A stretch of DNA of 64,000 nt from JAWWPY01 sp963822825 (lineage in GTDB: Bacteria > Actinomycetota > Actinomycetes > Streptosporangiales > Streptosporangiaceae). The notes under the pieces were generated by a model that ran no database searches, was not told the origin of the DNA, and was given only the letters and a program-made list of their open reading frames with translations. The stretch spans positions 124,001-188,000 of the forward strand of contig CAWGIW010000003.1 of NCBI GenBank assembly GCA_963822825.1, read 5' to 3'. Made by a program: the position numbers and the translations under genes. Below are positions 16,682 through 24,622 of this stretch, one piece after another; the first letter of the stretch is position 1, and each line of letters begins with the position of its first letter.

Positions 16682-17614
16682 TCACTCACCCCCGCCAACG
16701 GATGAGGCACGGGGGGCGCCCGAGTCGCCGACCGCTGCTACCCCTAGGTAGGCCGCGATGACGTCCTTATGCTCCCGTACCTCCGCCAGCGACCCGCGGG
16801 TGAGCACCTTGCCTTCCGCCATCACCACCACGTCGTCGGCCACCCAGGACAAGAAGGTCATGTTGTGCGCGATCAGCAGCACGGTCACCCCGCCCTCCGC
16901 GATCTCGCGGACTCGGCGGGCGATGAGCTGGCTGGTCTCAGGGAACACGCCCGCGGTGGGCTCGTCCATCAGCAGTAGCCGGGGATGCGCCATGAGAGCG
17001 CGAGCGATCTCCATCAGCCGCCGCTGGCCTCCGGACAGCGAGCCGGCCGGACGGTCGAGGTGGCTGCTCAGGCCGAGCCAGGCGAGCAGTTCGGTGGCCT
17101 CGTCGCGCAGCGCGGCCTCCTGGTCCCTCCAGCCGCGCGTCCAGAACAGGGCCGCGAGCGGCTCCTCGCCCCGCTGCGCCGGCGCGGCGATCATCACGTT
17201 CTCGAGCACGGGCAGGTGCGCCAGCACGCGGGCGGTCTGGAAGGTGCGGGCGACCCCGAGCCGGGACATCCGCGCCGGGTTCCGGCCACCGACGCTGAGC
17301 CCGTCGAGCACGACCTCGCCCGACTGCGGGGTGAGCCGCCCACTGAGGATCTCCACCAGCGTTGACTTGCCAGCGCCGTTCGGCCCGATCAGCCCGGTAA
17401 CGATCCCCCTGTCCATGCTGAAGCTGCAGCCCGCCACCGCGCGGACGCCGCCGTAGGAGTAGACCACGTCCTGGATGTCCAGCAGGACGTCCCCCGCCTC
17501 CGGCTGGATGTCCGTTCCGCTCTCTGGCCGCGGTCTGGAGATCGCGGGGGTGATGGCCAGGGCCGCGGCGGGCAGCGTCGCGCAGGCCGGCGGCGTCGCG
17601 CCAGCGCGGCTCAC
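16682..17614 (-). CDS. Branched-chain-amino-acid-type ABC transporter ATPase (LivG-like)
   Basis: Up to 310 residues. Domain order: an Ala/Pro-rich N-terminal stretch of about 40 residues, then Walker A GLIGPNGAGKSTL, signature SLSGGQRRLMEIARAL, Walker B LLLMDEPTAGVF, and H-loop LLIAHNM. The start is uncertain: a GTG at 17614 has no ribosome-binding site, and the frame opens just after a TAA inside the end of the permease gene. Actinobacterial LivM and LivG are often a single fused polypeptide joined by an Ala-rich linker; the arrangement here looks like such a fusion broken by a frameshift between about 17560 and 17640. Confidence 0.8.
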   Translation of the reverse strand: MSRAGATPPACATLPAAALAITPAISRPRPESGTDIQPEAGDVLLDIQDVVYSYGGVRAVAGCSFSMDRGIVTGLIGPNGAGKSTLVEILSGRLTPQSGEVVLDGLSVGGRNPARMSRLGVARTFQTARVLAHLPVLENVMIAAPAQRGEEPLAALFWTRGWRDQEAALRDEATELLAWLGLSSHLDRPAGSLSGGQRRLMEIARALMAHPRLLLMDEPTAGVFPETSQLIARRVREIAEGGVTVLLIAHNMTFLSWVADDVVVMAEGKVLTRGSLAEVREHKDVIAAYLGVAAVGDSGAPRASSVGGGE

Positions 17615-18635
17615 TGGCCGCGCCGCCGGTGTCCGAGCCGGCCGGGCAGGCTGGGCTGGTTACGGATGAGGCAGCAGCCTGCGCGGGTGCGGTGGCCTTG
17701 ATCCGGTACCACCGGAGCCATCGCTCAGGGATGATGCCTTCCGGCCGGTAGCGGAGCATCAAGATGAGCACCAGGCCGATGACCATCGCGCGCAGCGCGC
17801 CGACATTCGCGGCGTTGCCGAAGTTCGGCACGTACCGCGCGACTTCACCCAGCGCCTCGATGAGGACGAACGCGCCGAGCAGCGCCCCCCAGTAGTTCCC
17901 CGACCCGCCGACGATGAGCGCGGCCAGCAGGATGAACGACTCCAGCGGGAGGAAGGCCGCCGGGCTCCACGCGCTGATGTAGAAGATCAGCAGCCCGCCG
18001 GCGATGCCGGCCAGGAAGGACCCGATGGTGAACGCGGCGATCTGCGGCTTCCAGGCGACCCGGCCGAACGCGGCGGTCACCTGCTCGTCCTCGCGGATGG
18101 AGCGCAGCAGCCGCCCGAAGGGCGACCGGAATATCCGCCGCGAGACCCAGACGAACAGCGCCAGGAGGACAGCGGACAGGCCCAGCATGATCGCCGAGTA
18201 GCCTTCGGTGCTGATGTGCGCGCTGCCCGTGATCTGCGGCACGTTGAACAGGCCGGTGTCGCCGTCGAACAGCGGCTGGTAGGTGTCGATGAGGTTCCAG
18301 AGGATGAACGCGACCGCCACCGTGACGATCGCCAGGTAGTCGCTTCGCAGGCGGCGCACGGTGAGCAGGAAGATCAGCGCGCCGAGGATGGCCGACACCA
18401 GGCCGCCGAGTATCAGCCCCGCCCACCACGGCAGGGTCCAGCCCAGGGCGTAGCTGATGCCGGGCACGGTGGAGGGACCCATCGTCGTGATCGCGGCGAT
18501 GTAGGCGCCGACGGCCACGTAGATGTAGAACGCGAAGTTCAGCAGGCCGCTGTAGCCGTACTGCAGGTTCAGGCCGACGACCATGATGGCGTTGATGCAC
18601 CCGAGCACCAGCGCGTCGGTGAGGAAGTAGAGCAT
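16938..18635 (-). CDS. Branched-chain-amino-acid-type ABC permease (LivM-like), over-long frame
   Basis: Residues 1 to about 325 are a LivM-type permease with about eight membrane spans: NLQYGYSGLLNFAFYIYVAV, RRLRSDYLAIVTVAVAFI, SPFGRLLRSIREDEQVTAAFG, GGSGNYWGALLGAFVL, ending RYRPEGIIPERWLRWYR. The frame then lacks a stop for some 230 codons and runs through the LivG-like gene in another frame; that part is arginine-rich and not real protein. Either a stop has been lost or a frameshift has split a LivM-LivG fusion. The start ATG overlaps the TGA of the LivH-like gene (ATGA). Confidence 0.8.
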   Translation of the reverse strand: MLYFLTDALVLGCINAIMVVGLNLQYGYSGLLNFAFYIYVAVGAYIAAITTMGPSTVPGISYALGWTLPWWAGLILGGLVSAILGALIFLLTVRRLRSDYLAIVTVAVAFILWNLIDTYQPLFDGDTGLFNVPQITGSAHISTEGYSAIMLGLSAVLLALFVWVSRRIFRSPFGRLLRSIREDEQVTAAFGRVAWKPQIAAFTIGSFLAGIAGGLLIFYISAWSPAAFLPLESFILLAALIVGGSGNYWGALLGAFVLIEALGEVARYVPNFGNAANVGALRAMVIGLVLILMLRYRPEGIIPERWLRWYRIKATAPAQAAASSVTSPACPAGSDTGGAASEPRWRDAAGLRDAARRGPGHHPRDLQTAARERNGHPAGGGGRPAGHPGRGLLLRRRPRGGGLQLQHGQGDRYRADRAERRWQVNAGGDPQWAAHPAVGRGRARRAQRRWPEPGADVPARGRPHLPDRPRAGAPARARERDDRRAGAAGRGAARGPVLDARLEGPGGRAARRGHRTARLARPEQPPRPSGRLAVRRPAAADGDRSRSHGASPATADGRAHRGRVP

Positions 18636-19510
18636 CAGCTGATCAGCCCCCTGGCCTTGATGAGGCCTTGCGGGCGGAAGAGCAGCAGGACGACCACGAC
18701 GCCGAACGCGATGGACGTCTTGTAGGCCGCGTTCATGTAGGCGCCGGCGACCTCGGTGAGGATACCCACGATCAGGGCACCCAGCATCGCGCCGTACGGG
18801 CGCCCGATGCCGCCGAGGATGACGGCACCGAAGATCACGAAGAGCTCGGTGAAGCCGGTCGTCGGGGTGAGCGTGCTTTCCTGGAGGACGAGACCGATTC
18901 CCGCGACGGCGGTGAGCAGGCCGGCAATGAACCAGGTCAGCGAAATCACCCGGTCGCTGTCGATGCCGCAGGACCGCGCGAGGTCGATGTTGTTCGAGGT
19001 GGCCCGGATGGCCTTTCCGAACTTGGTGTAGGTGAGCATCACGTGCAGCAAGAGCAGCAGCGCCGCGGAAGCGCCGATCATGATCAGGTCGCCCGGCGTC
19101 AGCAGGAACGGCCCCAGGTGCACGGCGTTCCCGAGGTTCAGCGAGAACCGCCGCGGCGAAGGCGACCAGATGAGGATCAGCGCGTTCTGCACCAGGAACG
19201 ACAGGCCCACCCCGGAGATGAGCAGCGTTACCGGGCGGACTCCCCGCCGCATGAAGGGCCGGAACACCAGGTAGTTGGCGAGCATGCCCAGCACTCCCAC
19301 GGCGATCCCGCCGATGAGCACGGCCAGGAAGAAGTTGACGCCCGCCCGGCTGGCGGACCAGGCCACGTACGCCCCGAGGGTCATGAAGTCCCCGAAGGCG
19401 AAGTTGAAGAAGTTGGTGACGCTCACCTGCAGGGAGACTGCGACCGCGGCCAGCGCCACTATCGAGGCGGTGGCCAGGCCGAAGCCCACCGCCTGCAGCA
19501 GGTGACTCAT
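18635..19510 (-). CDS. Branched-chain-amino-acid-type ABC permease (LivH-like)
   Basis: 291 residues, integral membrane protein of the LivH family: SVTNFFNFAFGDFMTLGAYV in the first third, RRGVRPVTLLISGVGLSFL, then the cytoplasmic EAA-like loop TKFGKAIRATSNNIDLARSC and GAVILGGIGRPYGAMLGAL. It pairs with the LivM-like permease to form the channel. It sits 4 bases after the binding-protein gene and overlaps the next permease, so the operon is tightly coupled. Confidence 0.9.
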   Translation of the reverse strand: MSHLLQAVGFGLATASIVALAAVAVSLQVSVTNFFNFAFGDFMTLGAYVAWSASRAGVNFFLAVLIGGIAVGVLGMLANYLVFRPFMRRGVRPVTLLISGVGLSFLVQNALILIWSPSPRRFSLNLGNAVHLGPFLLTPGDLIMIGASAALLLLLHVMLTYTKFGKAIRATSNNIDLARSCGIDSDRVISLTWFIAGLLTAVAGIGLVLQESTLTPTTGFTELFVIFGAVILGGIGRPYGAMLGALIVGILTEVAGAYMNAAYKTSIAFGVVVVLLLFRPQGLIKARGLIS

Positions 19511-19514
19511 GGCC

Positions 19515-20795
19515 TCACGCTCCGGTGATCTGCTTCGGGGTCATCGTCGCGGCCGTCGAGACGCTGCCGTCCGAGTTGTAGTGCAGGAAGTCGAACGGGC
19601 CGTAGACGTTGTGGTGCTTGTCGAACGTGACGCTGCTCGCCGCGCCCACGTACTTGATGGCCTTGCCGGCCTTCAGCAGGTGGAGACACACGGTGTAGCT
19701 GGTGCAGGTGGTGCCTGGACCGTCGGCCGCCTTGAGGATGCCCTTCTCGAGGGCGGGGTACTTGACCGTGCCGGCCTCCGCAGCGCCGAGGGCCCAGATG
19801 TTGACCGCGTCGTACAGGAACGTCTGCCCGTTGGCCGGCTGGGTCTGGCCCGTCTTCTGCTTGAGCAGCGCGAGGAAGCCGTTGTAACCGCCGTTCTCGG
19901 CGCCGGGGTTGGCCATGTAGATCGGGCCGGTGGCGGTCTTCGCCCCGACGGATGTGAAGAACTCCTTGTCGAACCAGAGGTTGCTTACCACCCACGGCGT
20001 CAACAGCAGGTTCTCCTGCTTCAGCTCGCCGAAGAGCACGCCAGCCGACGGGATGTCGAACTGGCCAACGATCGCCTGCGGGTGCCCGGAGAACAGGTTG
20101 GTGATCTCGCTGCGGAACGAGGTCGAGCCCACGGCGATGGTGACCGTGCGCTGGATGGTCATGCCCAGCTTCTTCGCCTCCGCCGTCAGGCCAGGGACCA
20201 GCGACGTGTCACCGGTGGTGTTGCCGATGGCCAGAGCGACGGTGTTCCAGCCCTTGCCGTGCGCGTAGGCCATCATCGCGTCGGCCTGCTCGGTGTCGGA
20301 CGGCGACAGCCGGAAGAAGTAGGGGCTGGTCTCGTTGTCGAACGCGGCGCCGCCGCCATACATCAGATCGGGGATGTTGGCCTTGGTGACCAGGGGCAGC
20401 ACCACGGGCGCCGTCTGGATGATCGGCCCAACGATGGCGACCGCGTGGTCAACCGCGATCTCCTTGTCCACGGCCGGCACGGCGTCGGCCGGGTCAGAGG
20501 CGTCGTCCTGCGGATCCAGCTTCACCTGGCTGCCGAGGACCCCCCCGTCCGCGTTGATGACGCCCAGCGCCAGCTTCGCCCCTTGGACCATCGCCGTGCC
20601 GATATCGGCGCGCGGGCCGGTCAGCGGCCCCAGCTCGCCGAGGGTGATCGCCGCCTTTCCGGTGCTGGAAGTGGTCGAGCCTGAACCTGAGCTGCTCGAG
20701 GAGCAGGCGGCGAGGAGGAACGCCGTCGCCGATGCCGCCGTGACCGCAGTGAGCGCCCTGAGGCGCCTGGCTCGTCTATTGCCCACGACCTTCAC
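19515..20795 (-). CDS. ABC transporter substrate-binding lipoprotein (LivK-like)
   Basis: 426 residues beginning at a GTG with GGGAGG 8 bases upstream. Basic n-region (RRARRLRAL), hydrophobic core and lipobox LLAACSS mark a lipoprotein, followed by a Ser/Gly linker. The mature part is a type 1 periplasmic-binding fold (Peripla_BP_6): LGELGPLTGPRADIGTAM, VAIVGPIIQTAPVVLPLV, PYFFRLSPSDTEQADAMM, and FLYDAVNIWALGAAE. It captures the substrate outside the membrane for the LivHM-FG complex. The association with prpD-type genes suggests a carboxylic acid or amide rather than a branched-chain amino acid; this is inference. Confidence 0.9.
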   Translation of the reverse strand: MKVVGNRRARRLRALTAVTAASATAFLLAACSSSSSGSGSTTSSTGKAAITLGELGPLTGPRADIGTAMVQGAKLALGVINADGGVLGSQVKLDPQDDASDPADAVPAVDKEIAVDHAVAIVGPIIQTAPVVLPLVTKANIPDLMYGGGAAFDNETSPYFFRLSPSDTEQADAMMAYAHGKGWNTVALAIGNTTGDTSLVPGLTAEAKKLGMTIQRTVTIAVGSTSFRSEITNLFSGHPQAIVGQFDIPSAGVLFGELKQENLLLTPWVVSNLWFDKEFFTSVGAKTATGPIYMANPGAENGGYNGFLALLKQKTGQTQPANGQTFLYDAVNIWALGAAEAGTVKYPALEKGILKAADGPGTTCTSYTVCLHLLKAGKAIKYVGAASSVTFDKHHNVYGPFDFLHYNSDGSVSTAATMTPKQITGA

Positions 20796-20846
20796 TCGGA
20801 ATACCTCCCTGTATCGAGCGAGCGCACCCGCTGACGCGGTTCAGAA

Positions 20847-20863
20847 ATTCCACTGAGTGGAAT
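20847..20863. promoter_or_regulatory. 17-bp perfect palindrome, probable IclR operator
   Basis: ATTCCACTGAGTGGAAT is a perfect inverted repeat around one central base. A further half-site ATTCCGCT begins at 20867, 20 bases (about two helical turns) after the first half-site. It lies between the divergent transporter operon (start 20795) and the IclR-type gene (start 21011), about 50 bases before the operon start, where a repressor or activator would act. IclR-family boxes are typically TTCC/GGAA-containing palindromes of this size. Confidence 0.6.
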
Positions 20864-21010
20864 CTAATTCCGCTGGATGGGGATAAGGTAGTACCGGGCA
20901 CATCAGCCGTCAAGACTGCGCGCACAGCGGGATACAAGCCCGATGCGCCCGATGCGCATCATCTGGAAGGCTTAGGGGGCAAGACGGGTGAGCACGGATA
21001 GGGAGACGAG

Positions 21011-21829
21011 ATGAGCGCTGCTGGCGGATCACCGGCAGCGCTGGACGAGCCCGCTCCCAGCCAGAGCGCCGGGCCGATCCAGCGCGCCCTGGAACTGCTC
21101 AAGCTGCTGGCCGAGTGCTCTGACCCGGTCGCGGTCCGCGACGTCGCCGCCGCGCTGGACCTGCCGCACAGCACGAGTCACCGGCTGCTGCATCAGTTCA
21201 TAAGCGCCGGGTTCGTGGTCACGGACCCGGCCACCCGGCGCTACCAGATAGGACCCGAGCTACACCGGGTGGCTGCCCTGATCCAGTCCAAGTCGAGCCT
21301 CGCGACGATCGTCCAGCCGTTCCTCGACAAGCTCACGGCCGCGTGCGACGAGGCCAGCCTGTTCGCGGTCTTCGACCGAGCGACGGCCACCGTCGCGTTC
21401 GTGGCGAAGGCGGACTCCTCGCAGGCACTGAGCTACCGGATCAGCCTGAACACGCCGGTCAGCGCCTACTGGGGGTCATCGAGCCAGGTCATCCTCGCCT
21501 ACCTGCCGGAGCCGGACCTGCGGCGCGTCCTCGCCGCGGCCCACCCGTCGCCGGTGGGCAGCCGGCCGCCCATGGAGGAAGCCGCGTTCCGCGCCTACCT
21601 CACCGCGATCCGCGAGCGCGGCTGGATCTTGACCAAGGGCGAGAAGCTGCCGGGCGCGGTCGGCACCTCCGCCCCGGTGTTCGGCGCCGCGGGCGTCGTT
21701 GGCAGCCTCACGGTAACCATCCCTGAGGTGCGCTTCCAGCCCAGCATGGAGCCCAGGATCCAGCGACTGGTGGTGGAGTCGGCGGGACGGATCTCGGCGG
21801 TGCTCGGGCACCGCGCCAGCAACACATGA
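21011..21829 (+). CDS. IclR-family transcriptional regulator
   Basis: 272 residues. N-terminal winged helix: IQRALELLKLLAECSDPVAV, LDLPHSTSHRLLHQF; C-terminal IclR effector-binding (GAF-like) domain: LDKLTAACDEASLFAVFDRA, VSAYWGSSSQVILAYL, GWILTKGEKLPGAVGTSAPV, GSLTVTIPEVRF. GGGAGA lies 5 bases before the ATG. It is divergent from the transporter/prpD operon and the palindrome between them is its likely site. It would sense the catabolised compound or an intermediate. Confidence 0.9.
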   Translation: MSAAGGSPAALDEPAPSQSAGPIQRALELLKLLAECSDPVAVRDVAAALDLPHSTSHRLLHQFISAGFVVTDPATRRYQIGPELHRVAALIQSKSSLATIVQPFLDKLTAACDEASLFAVFDRATATVAFVAKADSSQALSYRISLNTPVSAYWGSSSQVILAYLPEPDLRRVLAAAHPSPVGSRPPMEEAAFRAYLTAIRERGWILTKGEKLPGAVGTSAPVFGAAGVVGSLTVTIPEVRFQPSMEPRIQRLVVESAGRISAVLGHRASNT

Positions 21830-21902
21830 CGCCGGCCGGATGCAAAGTTGGCGGCAGCGGATGACCGTGACCGACCCGGATCAGAAGCCAGGAGGACGGG
21901 TG

Positions 21903-22472
21903 TCAATCAGATAGCGGTCGTTGACCGGGGTAGAGTTCGATCCTGATCTGGTCACTGTCATCGAGGATGTATGTCAGGGCTAGCTGCGGATTCCAGCGGA
22001 CCGGCAAGAGGTAATAGGTGCCGGAACGGGTGAATAGCAGGTGGAGTCCTTCGTAGCGGTAGTGGTAGCGAAACGCGCCGCCGAGATTCTGGACGGTCAC
22101 GCCGGGGCCGGACAAGGCGAGCCGCTGGATGCTGTACACAGCAACGGCAGTGCGTGCGGGAAGTCCGCGCACGACGTCCCGCGCCGCGCGGATTCCCAGG
22201 CCGTGGGCGTACAGAGATCCCGCCCACAAGGCGCATACTGCCGCGACGATTATGGCCAGTGCATATGGGGAACGGCCGTGCCGGTGAGCGCGAGTCGGCC
22301 ACGTCAAGATAAGCGGTCCACCGGCAAACATGCTCAGCAGCAAGTAAGTGCTGATGCTGACGTGGCCGGCCAGCCAGGCCAAGGCAAGGCCGGTGACCGT
22401 TACTGCGGTTCCGGTGGCGATCAGCAGTACCCGGCTGTTCCGCAGCAGTCGTGCACCGCCCGTGGTGACCAA
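21903..22472 (-). CDS. Membrane protein, probable C-terminal part of a split gene
   Basis: 189 residues with three or four hydrophobic spans (VLLIATGTAVTVTGLALAWL, STYLLLSMFAGGPLILTW, YALAIIVAAVCALWAGSLYA) and a soluble C-terminal part containing VYSIQRLALSGPGV, FRYHYRYEGLHLLFTRSGTYYLL and TYILDDSDQIRIEL. The only start is a weak TTG. The upstream ORF (22498-22812) looks like the N-terminal part of the same protein; the join region reads LAHRANRAIARMPGR in the third frame, so two indels may separate them. Function unknown. Confidence 0.6.
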   Translation of the reverse strand: MVTTGGARLLRNSRVLLIATGTAVTVTGLALAWLAGHVSISTYLLLSMFAGGPLILTWPTRAHRHGRSPYALAIIVAAVCALWAGSLYAHGLGIRAARDVVRGLPARTAVAVYSIQRLALSGPGVTVQNLGGAFRYHYRYEGLHLLFTRSGTYYLLPVRWNPQLALTYILDDSDQIRIELYPGQRPLSD

Positions 22473-22497
22473 CTGGGGAAACGGCCGGGCATGCGGG

Positions 22498-22812
22498 CTA
22501 TGGCTCGGTTGGCGCGGTGCGCGAGCTGGTCATGTCCAGATCCCAGGCGCGCACGGTTGTGACGGCGATGAGCGCTACCGCGGCGATGACGATGGCCGGG
22601 CTGAACAGGCTGAGGCTGCGCAGCACGTACTCCACGACGCCGACGCCGAGATCGAGGGGACTGATGTGGAAATATCCCCAGAGCGCGTTGGTGTACGACC
22701 AGCCCATATAGACCAGACCCGCGATCACCAGAGACGAGTTCGCGACGACCAACCCTGCGATTCCCCGTGCCGGCGATGGTGGGGCCAGACCCCGGGCAAG
22801 CTGCCCGCTCAA
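22498..22812 (-). CDS. Membrane protein, probable N-terminal part of the same split gene
   Basis: 104 residues with two hydrophobic spans (AGLVVANSSLVIAGLVYMGW, LFSPAIVIAAVALIAVTTV) and the conserved-looking YFHISPLDLGVGVVEYVLRS between them. It begins with TTG overlapping the stop of the upstream lipoprotein gene. The frame ends soon after VRAWDLD, where the reading appears to move to another frame. Treated together with 21903-22472 it would be an integral membrane protein of about 300 residues; function unknown. Confidence 0.5.
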   Translation of the reverse strand: MSGQLARGLAPPSPARGIAGLVVANSSLVIAGLVYMGWSYTNALWGYFHISPLDLGVGVVEYVLRSLSLFSPAIVIAAVALIAVTTVRAWDLDMTSSRTAPTEP

Positions 22813-23318
22813 CTTGAGTTACCGGTAGTCGGGTTTGCAGAGCCTGGGGATGAGGGCGGCACGGTCACTGACGTGCCAGGCGCAAATGTGGCCGTGGGCG
22901 ATGACGGAGACGGTGACGGGGGTGCCCTTGTCACCGGGGCAGTTATGCCTGGCGGCATTTTGCTGGATCGCGCTGGTGAGGCGCACGGCGGGACGACAGA
23001 ATCGCCTCCCACCCCGTTGGCTGAGCAGCCCGTGTAAACGTTGCCCGGCCTTCCGACACCCCCGGACTTGGTGGCGCTCGGTGGCCTCGCCGTAGTCGCA
23101 CTCGATGGCGTCGGTGTTCTGGTCGTGGTGCCACTTGCTGGCGTCGGTGGTTTCTGGCCCACGGCTGTGCTGTGGCCGCACGCGGCGAGGGCCGCCGTGA
23201 GCACCACAGCACCTATGACCGCCGAAGCCGCGGATGCCTGGCGGCGCGCTAACGATATGCCAGGCCTATTCACGCCCTGACGGGTCCCCTTCATCAGGCT
23301 GAGGGTACCGGGCCCCAA
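22809..23318 (-). CDS. Small secreted lipoprotein, C-terminus frame uncertain
   Basis: The N-terminus is a lipoprotein signal: basic region, VIGAVVLTAALAACGHS with lipobox LAAC, then a Thr/Pro/Ser-rich linker. Beyond about residue 95 two frames compete: the annotated one continues Ser/Pro-rich, while the frame ending at 22819 reads GTPVTVSVIAHGHICAWHVS and LIPRLCKPDYR, which looks more like folded protein. A single-base shift near 23000-23050 would explain this. Cell-surface location is likely; function unknown. It is the first gene of a small set with the membrane protein downstream. Confidence 0.55.
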   Translation of the reverse strand: MGPGTLSLMKGTRQGVNRPGISLARRQASAASAVIGAVVLTAALAACGHSTAVGQKPPTPASGTTTRTPTPSSATTARPPSATKSGGVGRPGNVYTGCSANGVGGDSVVPPCASPARSSKMPPGITAPVTRAPPSPSPSSPTATFAPGTSVTVPPSSPGSANPTTGNSS

Positions 23319-23465
23319 AGGGATCTCCTGGCGTTATCAGCCTATTTTAAAGGCTACATATTCGTTATTGAAGTGAGGGAGGATCTGGAGGGCTTCCTGC
23401 GCTGTAGGCAGGAGGTTTGCAATAGCAGGATCATTATGGCTGTAATCAGATAATTGCAATATAAG

Positions 23466-23588
23466 TCAGATGAAGTCCGGTATGGCAGAACGCGTGTGAC
23501 CGAGAATCATCCGGCGCGGGTGCCCGCGGATACACGGCTGGCCACCCATCTTGCCGGGCTCGATGGTGATGCGGTCTAAGCCTTCCAT
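23466..23588 (-). pseudogene. DUF433-family fragment
   Basis: About 40 residues matching the beginning of DUF433 (VapB45-like antitoxin) proteins: MEGLDRITIEPGKMGGQPCI followed by RG. The usual continuation (TRIPVxxV and a winged helix) is missing and replaced by unrelated residues up to the stop. DUF433 proteins are about 75 residues, so half is lost or frameshifted. No toxin partner is seen beside it. Confidence 0.55.
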
Positions 23589-23766
23589 ACGGTGAATGTA
23601 CCGTCCAGGAGCGAGAACACGCGTGGAGCCGGGAACAGCGCCGCTCGCGGGGCTTGCTGGTGTCGCCGGTGGCAGGCAACGGCGTCCGGCGGGCCTTCCG
23701 CCGCCGCCCACCCAGCTATCGTGGACCGCTATCGCGGTGAGTGACGACTCGGACTTGGCTGCGTCA

Positions 23767-24621
23767 TCACGCTGTGTTGTCACGGTCAGACTGCGGCTCG
23801 GGCACTTGCGCCCGGTCGTCGCCGTAGCGCTGGCGCACCTTCGCGGCCAGCGCCACAATTGCCTCTTCCCAGGTCGGCTCGGCCACGTCCAGGCTCGGGT
23901 CGTGTGACTGGGTGCCGCCGACCCGGAGCCCGGTCCGGTGCTGTGCTGGAACATCCAGTGGCCATAGGACGGGCCCATGCTCCGCCCTAACCTCGAGCCT
24001 GCTCCCCGAGCGGCCCAGGCTGACGTCCAGGTGAGCGAGGCCATCGCTGTCGGACAGCCATCCCTCGGCTTCGATCCGGGCCCAGGTGGCCTCGTCAACT
24101 TCACGCGGATCGATGTCTGCCAGGTCGCTCGGCACAAGGTACGTCCAGAAGACAGGATGCGCGGTCAGGTAGTGCCATGCCGCAAGCACGTCGGCCGGGT
24201 TCGCCGCGTACGCGGCGACCGTTCTCGCCCACCCCTCGGCACGATACGCGGCGAGTTGCTCGGTGCCCTGCCGCCGTTCTTCTCGCGTGGGCGGCCGCAT
24301 CGTCCAGTTCCGCTCGCCGGGCCGCTGGTACAGGGTCATCCCGTTCATCTCGTGCCAGCGTGTGCCTTCCTCGTCGGTCCGCTCTTGCGACTCCGGCTCG
24401 TCTTCCAGCACCGGGCCTGCGATCAAGCCAACTCCCGGCTTGACGCGGATCCGGCTTCCAGGCAATGCCCGGCGCGCCACCATCGCGTCCCGCTCGTCGA
24501 ATTCACCCGACCAGTACAGCTGTCCATCGAGAAGTTCGGTGCGCTCGGCGCCCATGGGCCAGCGCTGCAGGTGCGCTGCGGTAAACGGCTCACGTGGCCT
24601 GGGTAGGTCCGGTCCCGCCAT
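23767..24621 (-). CDS. Conserved hypothetical protein
   Basis: 284 residues from the ATG at 24621, 1 base after the stop of the upstream gene. Hydrophilic and acidic. An N-terminal block, HLQRWPMGAERTELLDGQLY, vaguely resembles the start of Uma2-type endonuclease-like proteins, but the rest (EGTRWHEMNGMTLYQRPGER, PVFWTYLVPSDLADIDPREV, HDPSLDVAEPTWEEAIVAL) does not. Function not assigned. It forms a two-gene unit with 24623-25378. The 3' part overlaps spurious frames downstream that were ignored. Confidence 0.6.
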   Translation of the reverse strand: MAGPDLPRPREPFTAAHLQRWPMGAERTELLDGQLYWSGEFDERDAMVARRALPGSRIRVKPGVGLIAGPVLEDEPESQERTDEEGTRWHEMNGMTLYQRPGERNWTMRPPTREERRQGTEQLAAYRAEGWARTVAAYAANPADVLAAWHYLTAHPVFWTYLVPSDLADIDPREVDEATWARIEAEGWLSDSDGLAHLDVSLGRSGSRLEVRAEHGPVLWPLDVPAQHRTGLRVGGTQSHDPSLDVAEPTWEEAIVALAAKVRQRYGDDRAQVPEPQSDRDNTA

Positions 24622-24622
24622 G

